Below, piece by piece: positions 42,443 to 51,771 of a DNA stretch of 58,528 nt (positions are counted from its first letter, which is position 1; every line of letters starts with the position of its first letter). The notes beneath the pieces were generated by a model. The model was given only the letters and a program-made list of their open reading frames with translations. It was not told the DNA's origin and did no database searches. Where the stretch lies: positions 1-58,528 of the forward strand of contig NZ_FXTL01000019.1 of assembly GCF_900182665.1 (NCBI RefSeq), given 5' to 3'. Source of the stretch: Propioniciclava tarda (lineage in GTDB: Bacteria > Actinomycetota > Actinomycetes > Propionibacteriales > Propionibacteriaceae). Made by a program: the position numbers and the translations under genes.

Positions 42443-43036
42443 ATGGCCGGCTACGGGGCGATCAGGGACGCGATGGAGTCCCTCGCTGCCCTGCTGCGCG
42501 CCCACATCACCAACTCCGGGGAGGCCGGGCTCGCCGGCGTCCCGGTGCGGGTGAACTCGCCGCGCGAGGTGGAACTCGCCAACGTGTCCAGCGCCGTCGC
42601 GGTCTGGCTGCACCGCGTCGACGTCGCGGCGGACCTGCTCAACGCCACGCCGCCCCGCCCCTCGTCCGACCGCGAGTCGCACCGGCCGCTGCCGGTCGAG
42701 CTGGCGGTCAGCGTGGTCCCGATCAACGGTGAGGCGGCCGTCGCCAACCTGCTGTTGGGGCGCGTCCTCCAGGTGCTGTCCGACCACCGCCGACTCACCG
42801 GCGCCCAACTGGCCGGGACGCTGGCGTCCTCGGGAACGGTGCTGACCCTCGGGCTCGACCTGCACGGTGCCTACGAGCTGAACCTGCTGTGGTCGGGGCA
42901 GCAGACCAACGCGCGTCCGTCGGTCGGGCTGCGGGTCGCCGGCGTCGTCATCGACAGCCACCTGGACGACCTGGCCTCCGCCCCCGTCCTGGACGCCACC
43001 ATCCCCCTCGCGCAGATCGTTGGGGCCACCGCATGA
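42443..43036 (+). CDS. DUF4255 (Pvc16/Afp16-like) eCIS protein
   Basis: The 197-residue protein matches DUF4255, a conserved component of extracellular contractile injection systems that caps or terminates the tube/sheath. It has the family N-terminus MAGYGAIRDAMESLAALL, a central strand-rich region with HRPLPVELAVSVVPIN, and a C-terminal part with helical packing. It is the first gene of the rightward eCIS cluster. The start is uncertain: GTG 42416 and TTG 42401 are alternatives, and none has a clear SD. It is ATGA-coupled to the next gene. Confidence 0.75.
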   Translation: MAGYGAIRDAMESLAALLRAHITNSGEAGLAGVPVRVNSPREVELANVSSAVAVWLHRVDVAADLLNATPPRPSSDRESHRPLPVELAVSVVPINGEAAVANLLLGRVLQVLSDHRRLTGAQLAGTLASSGTVLTLGLDLHGAYELNLLWSGQQTNARPSVGLRVAGVVIDSHLDDLASAPVLDATIPLAQIVGATA

Positions 43037-44058
43037 CACAACTCGTCGTCACCGACACAGGCACCTTCCGGGTCGTCCCGGCCGAGCCGTGGCACACCGG
43101 CGCCCTGGCGCTGGTCCCGCTCGCCGACGAGTGGACCGGACGCCCCCCGCCCGTGGCGTCCGCCCGCTCACTGTCCGCCGGAGTGGGTGCGCACGTCACC
43201 CGCGGGACCCTCGTCCTCACCGGCCTGCCGGAGCGCGCCTGGCCCCACCTGTCCACCACCGACCAGTTCGTCGACGTCGTCCTGACCCGGCCCGGACGCG
43301 CCGAGCAGCACGCCCGGATCAGGATTCCGGCCGCCTCAGCGCTCCCCTACCGGGCGGCGCCCCTGCCGGTCTCGTCGACCACCATCGCCCTGGCCGGCCG
43401 CGTGACCGCGTCCGCCTTCCCGCACGGTCCGGTCGTGGGCGCCTCGATCACGCTGTCCGGGACGCCGACGGCCCCGGTCGTCGCCGTCGGCGTCCCGCTG
43501 GCGTCCGCCCATCCCGCGGGAACCACCGTGCGGCTGCGCCCGCTGCCCGCGGTCCCGACCACGAGCCTGACGGAGGCCGCCCGAGCCGGCGACGCCACCG
43601 TGACGCTGGCGTCCACCGCCGGGATCGGCGCCGGAACCGTCCTGCGGCTGGCGACCGGAGAGCACACCATCGTGGACGCCGTCACCGGCACCCTGGCCCT
43701 GCTGCGGCGCCCGCTGCGCACCTCACCCGCCGACGGCTCGGCGGTCGCGATCGTCACGCCCGGCGCGCCGGGCGCCGCCACCACCCTGACCCGGGACGCC
43801 CTGGCCGGGGACGCCGTCTGGCCCGTCGCCGCCGCGCTCGCGGGGGCGTCCGTCGAGGTCGTGGACGGCGCCGCCACCGAGTACCGCACCCTCGGCCTGA
43901 CCACCGACCCGGACGGCCGCTGGCGCCAGCCCGGCGTCCGCGGCGTCGCCGCCCTTCGCCTCACCGTCTCGGCCGCCGGGTTCCTCACCGACGGCCCCAC
44001 CGAGCACCCGCTCGCGCCCACCAACCCGTTCGTCATCGACGTCGCCCTACGGACCTGA
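43033..44058 (+). CDS. eCIS accessory beta-rich protein
   Basis: The 341-residue protein is low in Cys and Lys and rich in Thr/Ala/Val. A carboxypeptidase-regulatory-like beta domain is suggested by ALAGRVTASAFP...VVGASITLSG. A module of about 65 residues (ARAGDATVTLASTAGIGAG to RPLRTSPADG) resembles insertions in both sheath proteins. No enzymatic motif is seen. ATGA overlap with the DUF4255 stop places it inside the operon. A structural or decoration role on the particle is inferred; it could instead be a receptor-binding piece. Confidence 0.6.
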   Translation: MTQLVVTDTGTFRVVPAEPWHTGALALVPLADEWTGRPPPVASARSLSAGVGAHVTRGTLVLTGLPERAWPHLSTTDQFVDVVLTRPGRAEQHARIRIPAASALPYRAAPLPVSSTTIALAGRVTASAFPHGPVVGASITLSGTPTAPVVAVGVPLASAHPAGTTVRLRPLPAVPTTSLTEAARAGDATVTLASTAGIGAGTVLRLATGEHTIVDAVTGTLALLRRPLRTSPADGSAVAIVTPGAPGAATTLTRDALAGDAVWPVAAALAGASVEVVDGAATEYRTLGLTTDPDGRWRQPGVRGVAALRLTVSAAGFLTDGPTEHPLAPTNPFVIDVALRT

Positions 44059-44076
44059 CCCGAGAAAGGAGCCGCC

Positions 44077-46146
44077 ATGCCCGAGTACCTCGCCCCCGGC
44101 GTGTTCGTGGAGGAGGTTTCCTCCGGGCCGCCGCCCATCGCCGGCGTCGGCACCACCACGACCGGCATGATCGGGCTGACCAGGCGCGGCCCGACCGCCG
44201 GCCCCCCGACCCTGGTCACTAACTATTCCGAGTTCGTTCGCGCCTTCGGCGGCCCGTTCGACTTCGGCAGCGTCTACGCCGACCAGTCCGACCTGCCGTA
44301 CGCGGTGAAGGGCTTCTTCGGCAACGGCGGACGCCGCCTCTACGTCAGCCGGGTGGCCCCGGCGACGGCGTCCGTGACGAAGGCCACCCTGGCGGGCGGC
44401 GTCGTCACCCGGCTGCGCCGCGACGCCCTGGTCGGGGCCACGGTCCTGGCCCTGGGCACCGTCCGCGGGCTGCGGGTGGGCAGCAAGGTGCGGCTGGTCC
44501 AGGTCAAGGACGGCATCACCACGACCAGCGCCGATCTCCCCCTCACCGCGGTCAACCTGGCGACCTCCGAGGTGACGGTGGCCGCGCTGACCGTGGCGTT
44601 CGCGTCCGGCTACACCATGGTGCTCACCGACGTCGGGACGCTGGCGGGAGGAGTGCCGTCCGCCCTGGCTGATCCGGGAGCGGCCAAGCCGGGGTCCTTC
44701 GGCCTGATCGCCACCAGCAAGGGCACGTGGGGACGCGACCTGCGGGCGTCCGTCGCTTACCGCTCCGCGGGCCGTGGCGTCGTCAAGCACGCCCTGATCG
44801 CCGGCGGCAACACCGTCGTCCCGGTGACCACGACCGCGGGCTTCTACGTCGGAGCGTGGGTCGAGGTGACATTCGGTCCGGCGTCCGCCCAGCGGGTCTA
44901 CCGGAAGGTCACCGCGATCGCCGGCGGCTCGCTGGTGCTGGACGGCGCCAACATCGCCGCCGGCGCCTGGAACCCCGTCGTACCGCTGACCGAGACCGCG
45001 ATCTCGACGTGCGAGTTCGACCTGACACTCGCCTACAGCGACCCAGTCGAAGGCACGACGGTCACCGAGCGGTTCCCGGGGCTGACCCTGGCGAACATCC
45101 CGGGCCGGTACTACGTGACCGCGCTCTCGGCGTCCACGCTGGCCACCGTGGACCCGGGCGTCGCCGCACCCGCCGACGACCCGTTCCGGTTCCCGGCCCC
45201 CGCAGACGGCCTCGCGGACGCCCTGGCCGGCGGCAGCGACGGGACGGTGGCCGCGACGGACGCCGAGTACATCGGCACCGACGGCGGACCCAACCTCAAG
45301 ACCGGCCTGCTGGCCCTCGAGGACGTCGACGAGGTCGCCCTGCTGGCGGCCCCGGGCGTCACGACGGTGGCCGTCCAGGGGGCGCTCATCGAGCAGGCCA
45401 CCCGGCTCATGGATCGGTTCGCCGTCCTCGACCCGCCGCACGGGAGCTCCAACACCCCGGCGACGCTCGACGCGATGCAGACACACGCGGCCAACTTCGA
45501 CACCCGGTACGCCGCGATCTACTACCCCCGGGTGGTGGTGACCGACCCGTTGTCGGGCGGCTCACGCGTGGTGGCACCCTCGGGGCACGTCCTCGGCGTC
45601 TACGCCCGCGTCGACAACACCCGTGGCGTCCACAAGGCGCCCGCGAACGAGGTGCTGCTGGGCATCACCGACCTCGAGACGTTCGTCTCCAACGGCGCCC
45701 AGGAGATCCTCAACCCGCGCGGCATCAACGTGCTCCGAGACCTGCGCGCCCAACGCCGCGGGCTCCGGATCTACGGCGCCCGCTGCCTGACCAGCGAGGC
45801 CGACTGGGTCTACGTCAACGTCCGGCGGCTGTTCATCTTCGTCGAGGAGTCGCTGCAGGAGGGCTGCCAGTGGGTGGTCTTCGAGCCCAACGACCAGCGG
45901 CTGTGGCAGCGGGTCAAGGACTCGATCTCGATCTTCCTGACCGGCGTCTGGCGCGACGGCGCCCTGATGGGCGCCAAGCAGCAGGAGGCGTTCTTCGTGA
46001 ACTGCGACCGCTCGACCATGGACGACGACGACATCCTCAACGGACGCCTCGTCGCCGAGATCGGCATCGCGCCGGTGCGACCGGCCGAGTTCGTGATCTT
46101 GCGCATCGGTCAATGGCTGGGCGGCTCGTCCGTCCAGGAACTGTGA
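44077..46146 (+). CDS. Contractile injection system sheath protein 1
   Basis: The 689-residue tail sheath protein has the N-terminal signature LAPGVFVEEVSSGPPPI and a C-terminal sheath domain with EADWVYVNVRRLFIFVE and FEPND...VKDSISIFLTGVWRDGAL. Contraction of the outer sheath drives the inner tube into the target. The middle (about 100-310) carries two inserted beta modules. AGAAAGGAGCC precedes the ATG. The second gene family member follows after the tube gene, indicating a two-sheath machine. Confidence 0.92.
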   Translation: MPEYLAPGVFVEEVSSGPPPIAGVGTTTTGMIGLTRRGPTAGPPTLVTNYSEFVRAFGGPFDFGSVYADQSDLPYAVKGFFGNGGRRLYVSRVAPATASVTKATLAGGVVTRLRRDALVGATVLALGTVRGLRVGSKVRLVQVKDGITTTSADLPLTAVNLATSEVTVAALTVAFASGYTMVLTDVGTLAGGVPSALADPGAAKPGSFGLIATSKGTWGRDLRASVAYRSAGRGVVKHALIAGGNTVVPVTTTAGFYVGAWVEVTFGPASAQRVYRKVTAIAGGSLVLDGANIAAGAWNPVVPLTETAISTCEFDLTLAYSDPVEGTTVTERFPGLTLANIPGRYYVTALSASTLATVDPGVAAPADDPFRFPAPADGLADALAGGSDGTVAATDAEYIGTDGGPNLKTGLLALEDVDEVALLAAPGVTTVAVQGALIEQATRLMDRFAVLDPPHGSSNTPATLDAMQTHAANFDTRYAAIYYPRVVVTDPLSGGSRVVAPSGHVLGVYARVDNTRGVHKAPANEVLLGITDLETFVSNGAQEILNPRGINVLRDLRAQRRGLRIYGARCLTSEADWVYVNVRRLFIFVEESLQEGCQWVVFEPNDQRLWQRVKDSISIFLTGVWRDGALMGAKQQEAFFVNCDRSTMDDDDILNGRLVAEIGIAPVRPAEFVILRIGQWLGGSSVQEL

Positions 46147-46162
46147 GAGGAGGGCGTCCCCC

Positions 46163-46606
46163 ATGCCAACCGGAGATCGCGTCGACCCGTTCCGGGGCTT
46201 CAACTTCCGCGTGGAGATCACGGGCACCTCTGATGTGGTGGCCGCCTTCCGCGAAGTGACCGGCCTGACGACCAACATCGACATCGCGGAGTACCGCGAC
46301 GGCAACAGCCGCGACCTGCACCCGAAGAAGCTGTTCGGGCTGCGCAAGTACTCCAACATCGTTCTCAAGCGCGGCATCACCACCAACACCGAGCTGTGGA
46401 CCTGGTACCGCCAGCTCGTCAACGGGATCGCCGACCGGCGCAACGGGGCGATCGTCCTACTGGACGAGGAGCACAACGACACGGTGCGCTGGAACTTCTA
46501 CGAGGCCTGGCCGTGCAAGCTCGACTGGCCCGCCTTCAACGCCACCACCAACGAGGTGGCGGTGGAGACCCTCGAGCTGGCCGTCGAGAAGATCGAGCTG
46601 GTCTGA
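46163..46606 (+). CDS. eCIS inner tube protein 1 (gp19-like)
   Basis: The 147-residue T4-gp19/Hcp-like tube subunit has DPFRGFNFRVEI at the N-terminus and FREVTGLTTNIDIAEYRDGN, the typical docking strand and loop. GITTNTELWTWYRQLVNG and a C-terminal VETLELAVEKIELV follow. It stacks as hexameric rings inside the sheath. The GAGGAGG SD is strong. Its stop overlaps the next start by 1 nt (TGATG). Confidence 0.9.
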   Translation: MPTGDRVDPFRGFNFRVEITGTSDVVAAFREVTGLTTNIDIAEYRDGNSRDLHPKKLFGLRKYSNIVLKRGITTNTELWTWYRQLVNGIADRRNGAIVLLDEEHNDTVRWNFYEAWPCKLDWPAFNATTNEVAVETLELAVEKIELV

Positions 46607-48663
46607 TGGACGGCCGCGCGCCGGGTGCGTACATCGAGTTCGTCGAGCCACCGCCGGCCCTCGCCCCGACGCGGGTCGACGTCGTCGCTCTGGTCTGCGT
46701 GACCGAGCGCGGCCCGGTGGACGCCCCGACGCGCGTCGGCTCCTGGCGCGCCTTCGCCGAGACGTTCGGCGAGTTCGTGCCCAACGGCCTGGGCGCCTAC
46801 GCGGCCAAGGCCTACTTCGACGGGGGAGGCGGCCCGGCCTGGGTGGTGCGGGCGGCGGCGCCCGTCCGGACCACCACGACCACCGGCATCCAGCCGGCCG
46901 ACCGGGCGTCCAGTGTGGTGGCCGCGCTGGACGGCCTGGTCGTCGGCGCCGTCGCCACTCTCTCCCAGCCCGGCATCGCGCGCGACTACCTGGTGACGGC
47001 CGTGGACGCCGGCACCGGACGGGTCACCTGGGACCGTCCCCTGCACCCCGACCTCAACCTCGCGCTGACCCTCGACGTCGCGACCGGCGCCTCGGCCGCC
47101 GCCGTGGGCCTGACGGCCGGCGGCCTGCCGGCGATCACGGTGACGGCGTCCTCGCCGGGTGCCTGGGGCGACCAACTGGAGGTCGTCAGCGGCCCCGGAC
47201 GCCGGGTGGCCACCGCGACCAGGCCCGGGCAGCCCAGCGGGTCGCTGGTGACCGCCGTCCAGGACGCCTCCGGCTTCCGGGTCGGGGACGCCTGCCGGAT
47301 CACCCAGGACGCCGGCGGCGGGCCGGTCGGGGTGGACGCCGTCGTGGCGGCCGTGGACGCCGCCCAGCGACTCCTCAGCTGGACGGCCCCGCTCCCCGGG
47401 ACCCTCGTGCTGACCAGCCCGTTCACCATCGAGGCCGCAACGTTCGCCCTCGCCGTGCTGCGCCGCGGGGCGGTCGTGGAGACCTGGCCCGACCTGTCGT
47501 CCGAGCCCAGCCACCCGGCCTTCGCCGAGGCCGCGCTCACGGCGTCCCGCTTCGTGCGCTGCACGGTCGCCGCCCCGCGGCAGCCGGACGCCACCCGCGC
47601 GCGGCTCGCCGGCGGACGCGACGGCACGGCCGCCCTCACCACCGCCGACCTGATCGGCGACGAACTGGCCGACGTGGCCCGCGGGCTCGCCACGCTGGTC
47701 GAGGTCGAGGAGCCGGGCGTGATCGCGATCCCCGACCTGGTGGCCGCCCCCACCCCGGCGCGGGTCATCGATCCCCCGCCGCCGGTCGACCCCTGCGACC
47801 CCTGCGGCACCCCGGACGCCGCCGCCCTCGCGCCCCTGGAGGCGACCCTGATCGAGGCGGGCGCGTCCTTCGGCGACGAGGACGTCGTGGCCGCACAGCG
47901 GGCCCTGATCGAGCACTGCGAGCGCAACACCGAGCGGATCGCCCTGCTCGACCCGCCGCACACCGCCACCACCCTCGCCGCCCTGCGCGGCTGGGCGGCC
48001 CGCCACTCCTCCTCCTACGCGGTCACGACGGCGCCCTGGGTCACCGTCGTCGAGCCCGCCAACAGCGCGGCCGTGCGGGCGATCCCGGCGTCCGGGCACC
48101 TGGCCGGGCTGATCGCGGCGTGCGACGCGGCGTTCGGGCCCTGGCTCTCCCCGGCCAACCGGACGCTGCCGTGGGCGCACGGCGTGACCCTCCCCCTGGA
48201 CGCCGCCGCGCACGCCGTCGCCAACGACGACGGCATCAACGTCGTCCGCGCGCTGCCCGGCCGCGGCCTGGTCCCGCTGGGCTCCCGGACCCTGTCGGCC
48301 GACGCGCAGTGGCGGTTCGTGTCGGTGCGGCGGGCGATGATCTTCCTGCGTCGCACGCTCCGGCTCTACCTGGCCTGGGTGCCGTTCGAGCCCAACGACG
48401 CGGCGCTGGCGTCCCTGGTCTCCCAAGCGATCGCAGGCCTGCTGACCGACGTCTGGGAGGCCGGCGGGCTGGCCGGCGCCACCCCGGACGAGGCGTTCGC
48501 GCTGGCCGTGGACCAGTCGGCGGCGGCGTCCGGACGGCTGGTGATCCTGGTCGGCGTCGCGCTGGCGCGCCCCGCCGAGTTCGTGCTGGCCCGCGTCACG
48601 CGCACCGGCAATCGGCTCGAGATCGCCGAGTTGCCGACACTCGTCCCGGCGGGGGGTGCGTGA
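46606..48663 (+). CDS. Contractile injection system sheath protein 2
   Basis: The 685-residue second sheath paralogue has N-terminal GAYIEFVEPPPALAP and the C-terminal sheath domain WRFVSVRRAMIFLRR...PFEPNDAALASLVSQAI. Two beta modules (about 80-150 and 205-275) are inserted in the middle, with a Cys-containing loop DPCDPCGTPDA before the C-terminal domain. Divergence from sheath 1 is large outside the sheath core, and the C-terminal end is shorter and Pro/Ala-rich. TGATG coupling to tube genes on both sides shows ordered co-translation. It may form a base-proximal or alternative ring. Confidence 0.9.
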   Translation: MDGRAPGAYIEFVEPPPALAPTRVDVVALVCVTERGPVDAPTRVGSWRAFAETFGEFVPNGLGAYAAKAYFDGGGGPAWVVRAAAPVRTTTTTGIQPADRASSVVAALDGLVVGAVATLSQPGIARDYLVTAVDAGTGRVTWDRPLHPDLNLALTLDVATGASAAAVGLTAGGLPAITVTASSPGAWGDQLEVVSGPGRRVATATRPGQPSGSLVTAVQDASGFRVGDACRITQDAGGGPVGVDAVVAAVDAAQRLLSWTAPLPGTLVLTSPFTIEAATFALAVLRRGAVVETWPDLSSEPSHPAFAEAALTASRFVRCTVAAPRQPDATRARLAGGRDGTAALTTADLIGDELADVARGLATLVEVEEPGVIAIPDLVAAPTPARVIDPPPPVDPCDPCGTPDAAALAPLEATLIEAGASFGDEDVVAAQRALIEHCERNTERIALLDPPHTATTLAALRGWAARHSSSYAVTTAPWVTVVEPANSAAVRAIPASGHLAGLIAACDAAFGPWLSPANRTLPWAHGVTLPLDAAAHAVANDDGINVVRALPGRGLVPLGSRTLSADAQWRFVSVRRAMIFLRRTLRLYLAWVPFEPNDAALASLVSQAIAGLLTDVWEAGGLAGATPDEAFALAVDQSAAASGRLVILVGVALARPAEFVLARVTRTGNRLEIAELPTLVPAGGA

Positions 48664-49175
48664 TGGCCCTGCTCGGCGCCTTCAACTTCTCGATCAAGCT
48701 GATCGAGACCGCCAAGCCCGTCTCGGCCATGGTCGGCGCGTTCTCGCCACCGGTCGAGGGCGGCTTCAGCGAGTGCACCGGGCTCGAGGCGTCCCTGGCC
48801 GTCGACGAATACCGCGAGGGCGGCCGCAACGACGCCGTGCTGCGCTTCCCCGGACGCATCACCCACCCGAACCTGCGGCTGCGCCGCGGCCTGGTCACCG
48901 AGGACCTGTGGCGCTGGCACGAGCAGTTCATCCTCGGCCGCGGCAAGCGCCGCGACGGCGTGATCGAGCTGCTGGACGAGACCGGCAACGCGGTCCGGAC
49001 CTGGCGGTTCCGGCGCGGGCTGCCCGTCCGGTGGGCCGGACCAGCCTTCAACGCGAACACCTCGACGCTGGCCGTCGAGGAGGTCGAGATCGCCCACGAG
49101 GGCCTGTTCACCCAGGCGGGCGGGGCGGTCGGAGAGTTCCTGAACACCGTCGCCTCCGTGTTCGGGGGGTCGTGA
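48663..49175 (+). CDS. eCIS inner tube protein 2
   Basis: The 170-residue second tube-like subunit has FNFSIKL...GGFSECTGLEASLAVDEYREGGRN and RRGLVTEDLWRWHEQFI, matching the tube fold. It carries a C-terminal extension of about 30 residues (TQAGGAVGEFLNTVASVFGGS) that tube 1 lacks. It may be the ring that joins tube to baseplate. Start and stop are TGATG-coupled to both neighbours. Confidence 0.87.
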   Translation: MALLGAFNFSIKLIETAKPVSAMVGAFSPPVEGGFSECTGLEASLAVDEYREGGRNDAVLRFPGRITHPNLRLRRGLVTEDLWRWHEQFILGRGKRRDGVIELLDETGNAVRTWRFRRGLPVRWAGPAFNANTSTLAVEEVEIAHEGLFTQAGGAVGEFLNTVASVFGGS

Positions 49176-49363
49176 TGGACGTCCACATCGGCACCTTCGA
49201 CGCCGAGGTCCGTGCGGTCGACGACCGGACCTTGGTCAGCCCCGAGGTCGTCGACGTCATCGCCCGTGAGGTGCTGCGCCGGCTCGAGTCCCGGCAGTCC
49301 AGCGAGGCAGCCCGTCGCGCCGACGCGACCGTGTGGAACTCGGTGCGGGAGGACGCGCGATGA
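49175..49363 (+). CDS. Short eCIS protein (DUF5908/Pvc6-like position)
   Basis: This 62-residue gene is short enough to be missed by ORF callers. It lies between tube 2 and the LysM protein with 1-nt and 4-nt overlaps. It is mainly helical (SPEVVDVIAREVLRRLESRQ), charged and without Cys. Many eCIS clusters have a ~55-65-residue protein in this slot (Pvc6 / DUF5908), so an equivalent baseplate-adaptor role is inferred from position and size. I see no sequence motif that proves it. Confidence 0.75.
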   Translation: MDVHIGTFDAEVRAVDDRTLVSPEVVDVIAREVLRRLESRQSSEAARRADATVWNSVREDAR

Positions 49364-50052
49364 CCGTCCTGGCCAAGGCCACCTTCGTCCGGCTGCCGAC
49401 CCCGGACGCCTCGTCCGGCGGCCCGTCCCTGCGCGTCCAGTTCAACCCGACCGAGCTGAACTTCAGCAAGGCCGCCCAGGTCGCCGAGATCGGCATCCCG
49501 GGCCTGGACACCCCGCTCCTGCAGTACGTGCGCGGGCAGGCCGAGACCCTCACCCTTGAGCTGTTCTTCGACTCCACCGAGGACGGCACGACCGGCTCGT
49601 CGGTGAAGGCCGTCACCGAGCAGACCGACAAGTTCTACGCCCTGATCAAGGCCGAGCAGGCCACCCACGCACCGCCGGTGCTGCTGTTCCTGTGGGGCGG
49701 GACATCGTTCCCAGGCAAGCGGCGCGACAACGGCTTCCGCTGCGTCGTGACATCGGTGCGGCAGCAGTTCACGCTGTTCTCCCCCGACGGCAAGCCGCTG
49801 CGCGCCAAGCTCACGGTCGAGCTCAAGGAGTACAAGCCGCTCACCCTGCATCTGGCCGAGTTGGGCTTCCAGTCGGCCGACCACACCAAGGCGTGCGTCG
49901 TCCGGGAGTCCGACACGATCACCTCGATCGCCTACCGCGAGTACGCGGACGACCGCTCGTGGCGGCTGATCGCGGACGCCAACGGCGTCACCGACCCGCT
50001 GTCGCTGGCCCCCGGACGCATCCTGAGGATCCCGAAGGGGGCCGGCCGATGA
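49360..50052 (+). CDS. CIS tube-initiator / LysM protein (Afp7-like)
   Basis: The 230-residue protein starts with the CIS_tube domain pattern VQFNPTELNFSKAAQ and ETLTLELFFDSTED. It ends with a LysM domain (RESDTITSIAYREYADDRSW to APGRILRIP). In related systems this protein connects the hub to the first tube ring, like T4 gp53/gp54. LysM may pack against other baseplate parts rather than bind peptidoglycan. ATG 49360 overlaps the previous stop (ATGA). Confidence 0.85.
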   Translation: MTVLAKATFVRLPTPDASSGGPSLRVQFNPTELNFSKAAQVAEIGIPGLDTPLLQYVRGQAETLTLELFFDSTEDGTTGSSVKAVTEQTDKFYALIKAEQATHAPPVLLFLWGGTSFPGKRRDNGFRCVVTSVRQQFTLFSPDGKPLRAKLTVELKEYKPLTLHLAELGFQSADHTKACVVRESDTITSIAYREYADDRSWRLIADANGVTDPLSLAPGRILRIPKGAGR

Positions 50053-51221
50053 CCGCCGTGATCCCCCTCAACCGCACCGGGCAGGCGTTCTACGTGCCGG
50101 CGTTCGAGCTCAAGGTCAACGGACGCCCCGCCGGCCGAGAGACCGTGCGCGACCTCACCGAGGTCGTCTACGAGGACTCGCTGGACGCCATCGACTCGTT
50201 CACGCTGAGCTTCAACAACTGGGACACCGACCACCTGCGGCCGACGTTCGTGGGCGAGGGCGCGGACGAGGCGCGCTGGGCCGACGTGCAGCCCGGCAAC
50301 GGCGTCGAGTTGCGGATGGGCTACAGCGGCGACCTGCGGCTGATGACCACGGGGTATTTCACCGCGCTGGAGGTCGAGTTCCCCGAGAGCGGTGCCACCT
50401 TGGCGACGGTGCGCGGGCTCAACATCCTCGACCGGTTCCGCGACACCCAGTACACGTGGTCGTGGCCGTCCGGGAACGAGGCCCCCAAGAAGGACTCCGA
50501 GATCGCCGAAGACTTCGGCCAGCCCCCGGGCTCCCCCGCCGGCCACCCCGGCCTGGCCGGGATCACCCGCGTCGTCACCAACGCCGCCGCCAAGGGCCGC
50601 GAGCAGCCCCAGGACCACGTGTTCATGAACAACGCCTACCCGATCGTCTTCCTGATGAGCCTGGCCCGGCGCAACGGCTACGAGGTGGTCTACCAGCTCG
50701 TCGACGATCAGCCCCAGCTGTACTTCGGGCCCTCCGACCAACTGCGCGACGTCACCTACCTGCTGGAGTGGGGCAAGACGCTGACCCGCCTGAAGGCCAC
50801 CATCTCGACGTCCCGCCAGGTCAAGAAGATGACCGTGCTGGGCTGGAACCGCACCACCAAGCAGGCCGTCTCGGGCTCGAAGACCATCGACGAGGTGGAC
50901 GTCCCGGACACCGTGCGGGCCCTGGCGCGGGCCACCGGGCGCGAGGAGGTCGTCACCGACCACGTGGTCTCGACCGAGGCGCAGGCGCAGCAGAAGGCCG
51001 CCGACCTGCTGACCCACAACGCGTCCCGGCTGATCGAGGTCGAGGGGACGGTGGTCGGGCTGCCCGACCTGCGCGCCGGACGCAACGTCCAGCTCGGACG
51101 CGTCGGCCCGCACCTGTCCGGCACGTACCTCGTGACCTGGACCAAGCACACGATCAACGACTCGGGATACCGCACCCAGTTCAAGGCCCGCATGGAGGGC
51201 AGGCAGGCGGGGACGACATGA
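50049..51221 (+). CDS. Baseplate hub protein, gpD/VgrG N-domain-like
   Basis: The 390-residue protein resembles phage late-control protein gpD and the Afp8 hub part: YVPAFELKVNGRPAG, EDSLDAIDSFTLSFNNWD and a late GRNVQLGRVGPHLSGTYLVTWTKHTIND. It would form the trimeric hub beneath the tube. The segment with Pro/Gly around 150-180 (GQPPGSPAGHPG) looks like a flexible loop. ATG 50049 overlaps the preceding stop. The spike gene follows, ATGA-coupled, so hub and spike are separate genes here, unlike fused VgrG. Confidence 0.87.
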   Translation: MTAVIPLNRTGQAFYVPAFELKVNGRPAGRETVRDLTEVVYEDSLDAIDSFTLSFNNWDTDHLRPTFVGEGADEARWADVQPGNGVELRMGYSGDLRLMTTGYFTALEVEFPESGATLATVRGLNILDRFRDTQYTWSWPSGNEAPKKDSEIAEDFGQPPGSPAGHPGLAGITRVVTNAAAKGREQPQDHVFMNNAYPIVFLMSLARRNGYEVVYQLVDDQPQLYFGPSDQLRDVTYLLEWGKTLTRLKATISTSRQVKKMTVLGWNRTTKQAVSGSKTIDEVDVPDTVRALARATGREEVVTDHVVSTEAQAQQKAADLLTHNASRLIEVEGTVVGLPDLRAGRNVQLGRVGPHLSGTYLVTWTKHTINDSGYRTQFKARMEGRQAGTT

Positions 51222-51760
51222 CCAGCACCCCCACCCACACCGCCGGACGCCTCGACGGCCTAGTCCTCGGCCAAGTCATCGACGTGGACGACCCCGAGGG
51301 CCAGGGCCGGGTCCGCGTCCGGCTGGCCTGGCTCGGCGACGACACCCCCTCGAACTGGGCCCCGATCGCGGCCCCGATGGCCGGCAACGACCGCGGCTGC
51401 TGGTTCATCCCCGAGGTCGGCGACGAGTGCGTCGTGGGCTTCGACCGCGGCGACCCCTCGCACCCGATCGTGCTGGGCTTCCTCTGGAACGGGGTGGACG
51501 CCGCCCCGTCCACGGCGGTCCGGGAGCGGATGATCCGGTCGCTGAACGGCCACACGATCCGGTTCATCGACTCGACGCCGACCTCCGGGGGCAACGCGGG
51601 CGCGCTGGCCATCGAGGACGCGTCCGGCAACTCGATCGTGCTGGCCAACGGCAAGGTCACGATCCACTCGGTCGGCGTCCTCGAGCTGGACGCCGCGACG
51701 ATCGTGCTCACCAGCAACGGCGTCCGACGCGTCGTCACTCCCAACGCGAATCCGGTCTGA
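51218..51760 (+). CDS. Baseplate spike, gpV-like OB-fold protein
   Basis: The 180-residue spike protein has an N-terminal OB fold (GLVLGQVIDVDDPEGQGRV... and CWFIPEVGDECVVGFD) like phage gpV and the Afp8 C-half. A short beta-helix-like tail (SGNSIVLANGKVTIHSVG) follows. It would sit at the membrane-facing tip of the tube. No PAAR gene follows in this cluster, so the tip may be completed by another protein. Confidence 0.87.
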   Translation: MTSTPTHTAGRLDGLVLGQVIDVDDPEGQGRVRVRLAWLGDDTPSNWAPIAAPMAGNDRGCWFIPEVGDECVVGFDRGDPSHPIVLGFLWNGVDAAPSTAVRERMIRSLNGHTIRFIDSTPTSGGNAGALAIEDASGNSIVLANGKVTIHSVGVLELDAATIVLTSNGVRRVVTPNANPV

Positions 51761-51771
51761 GGAGGGCGGAC

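Noticed and set aside
46498-48426. 642-codon minus-strand frame across sheath 2
   Set aside because: Gly/Arg-rich shadow of a confidently assigned sheath gene.
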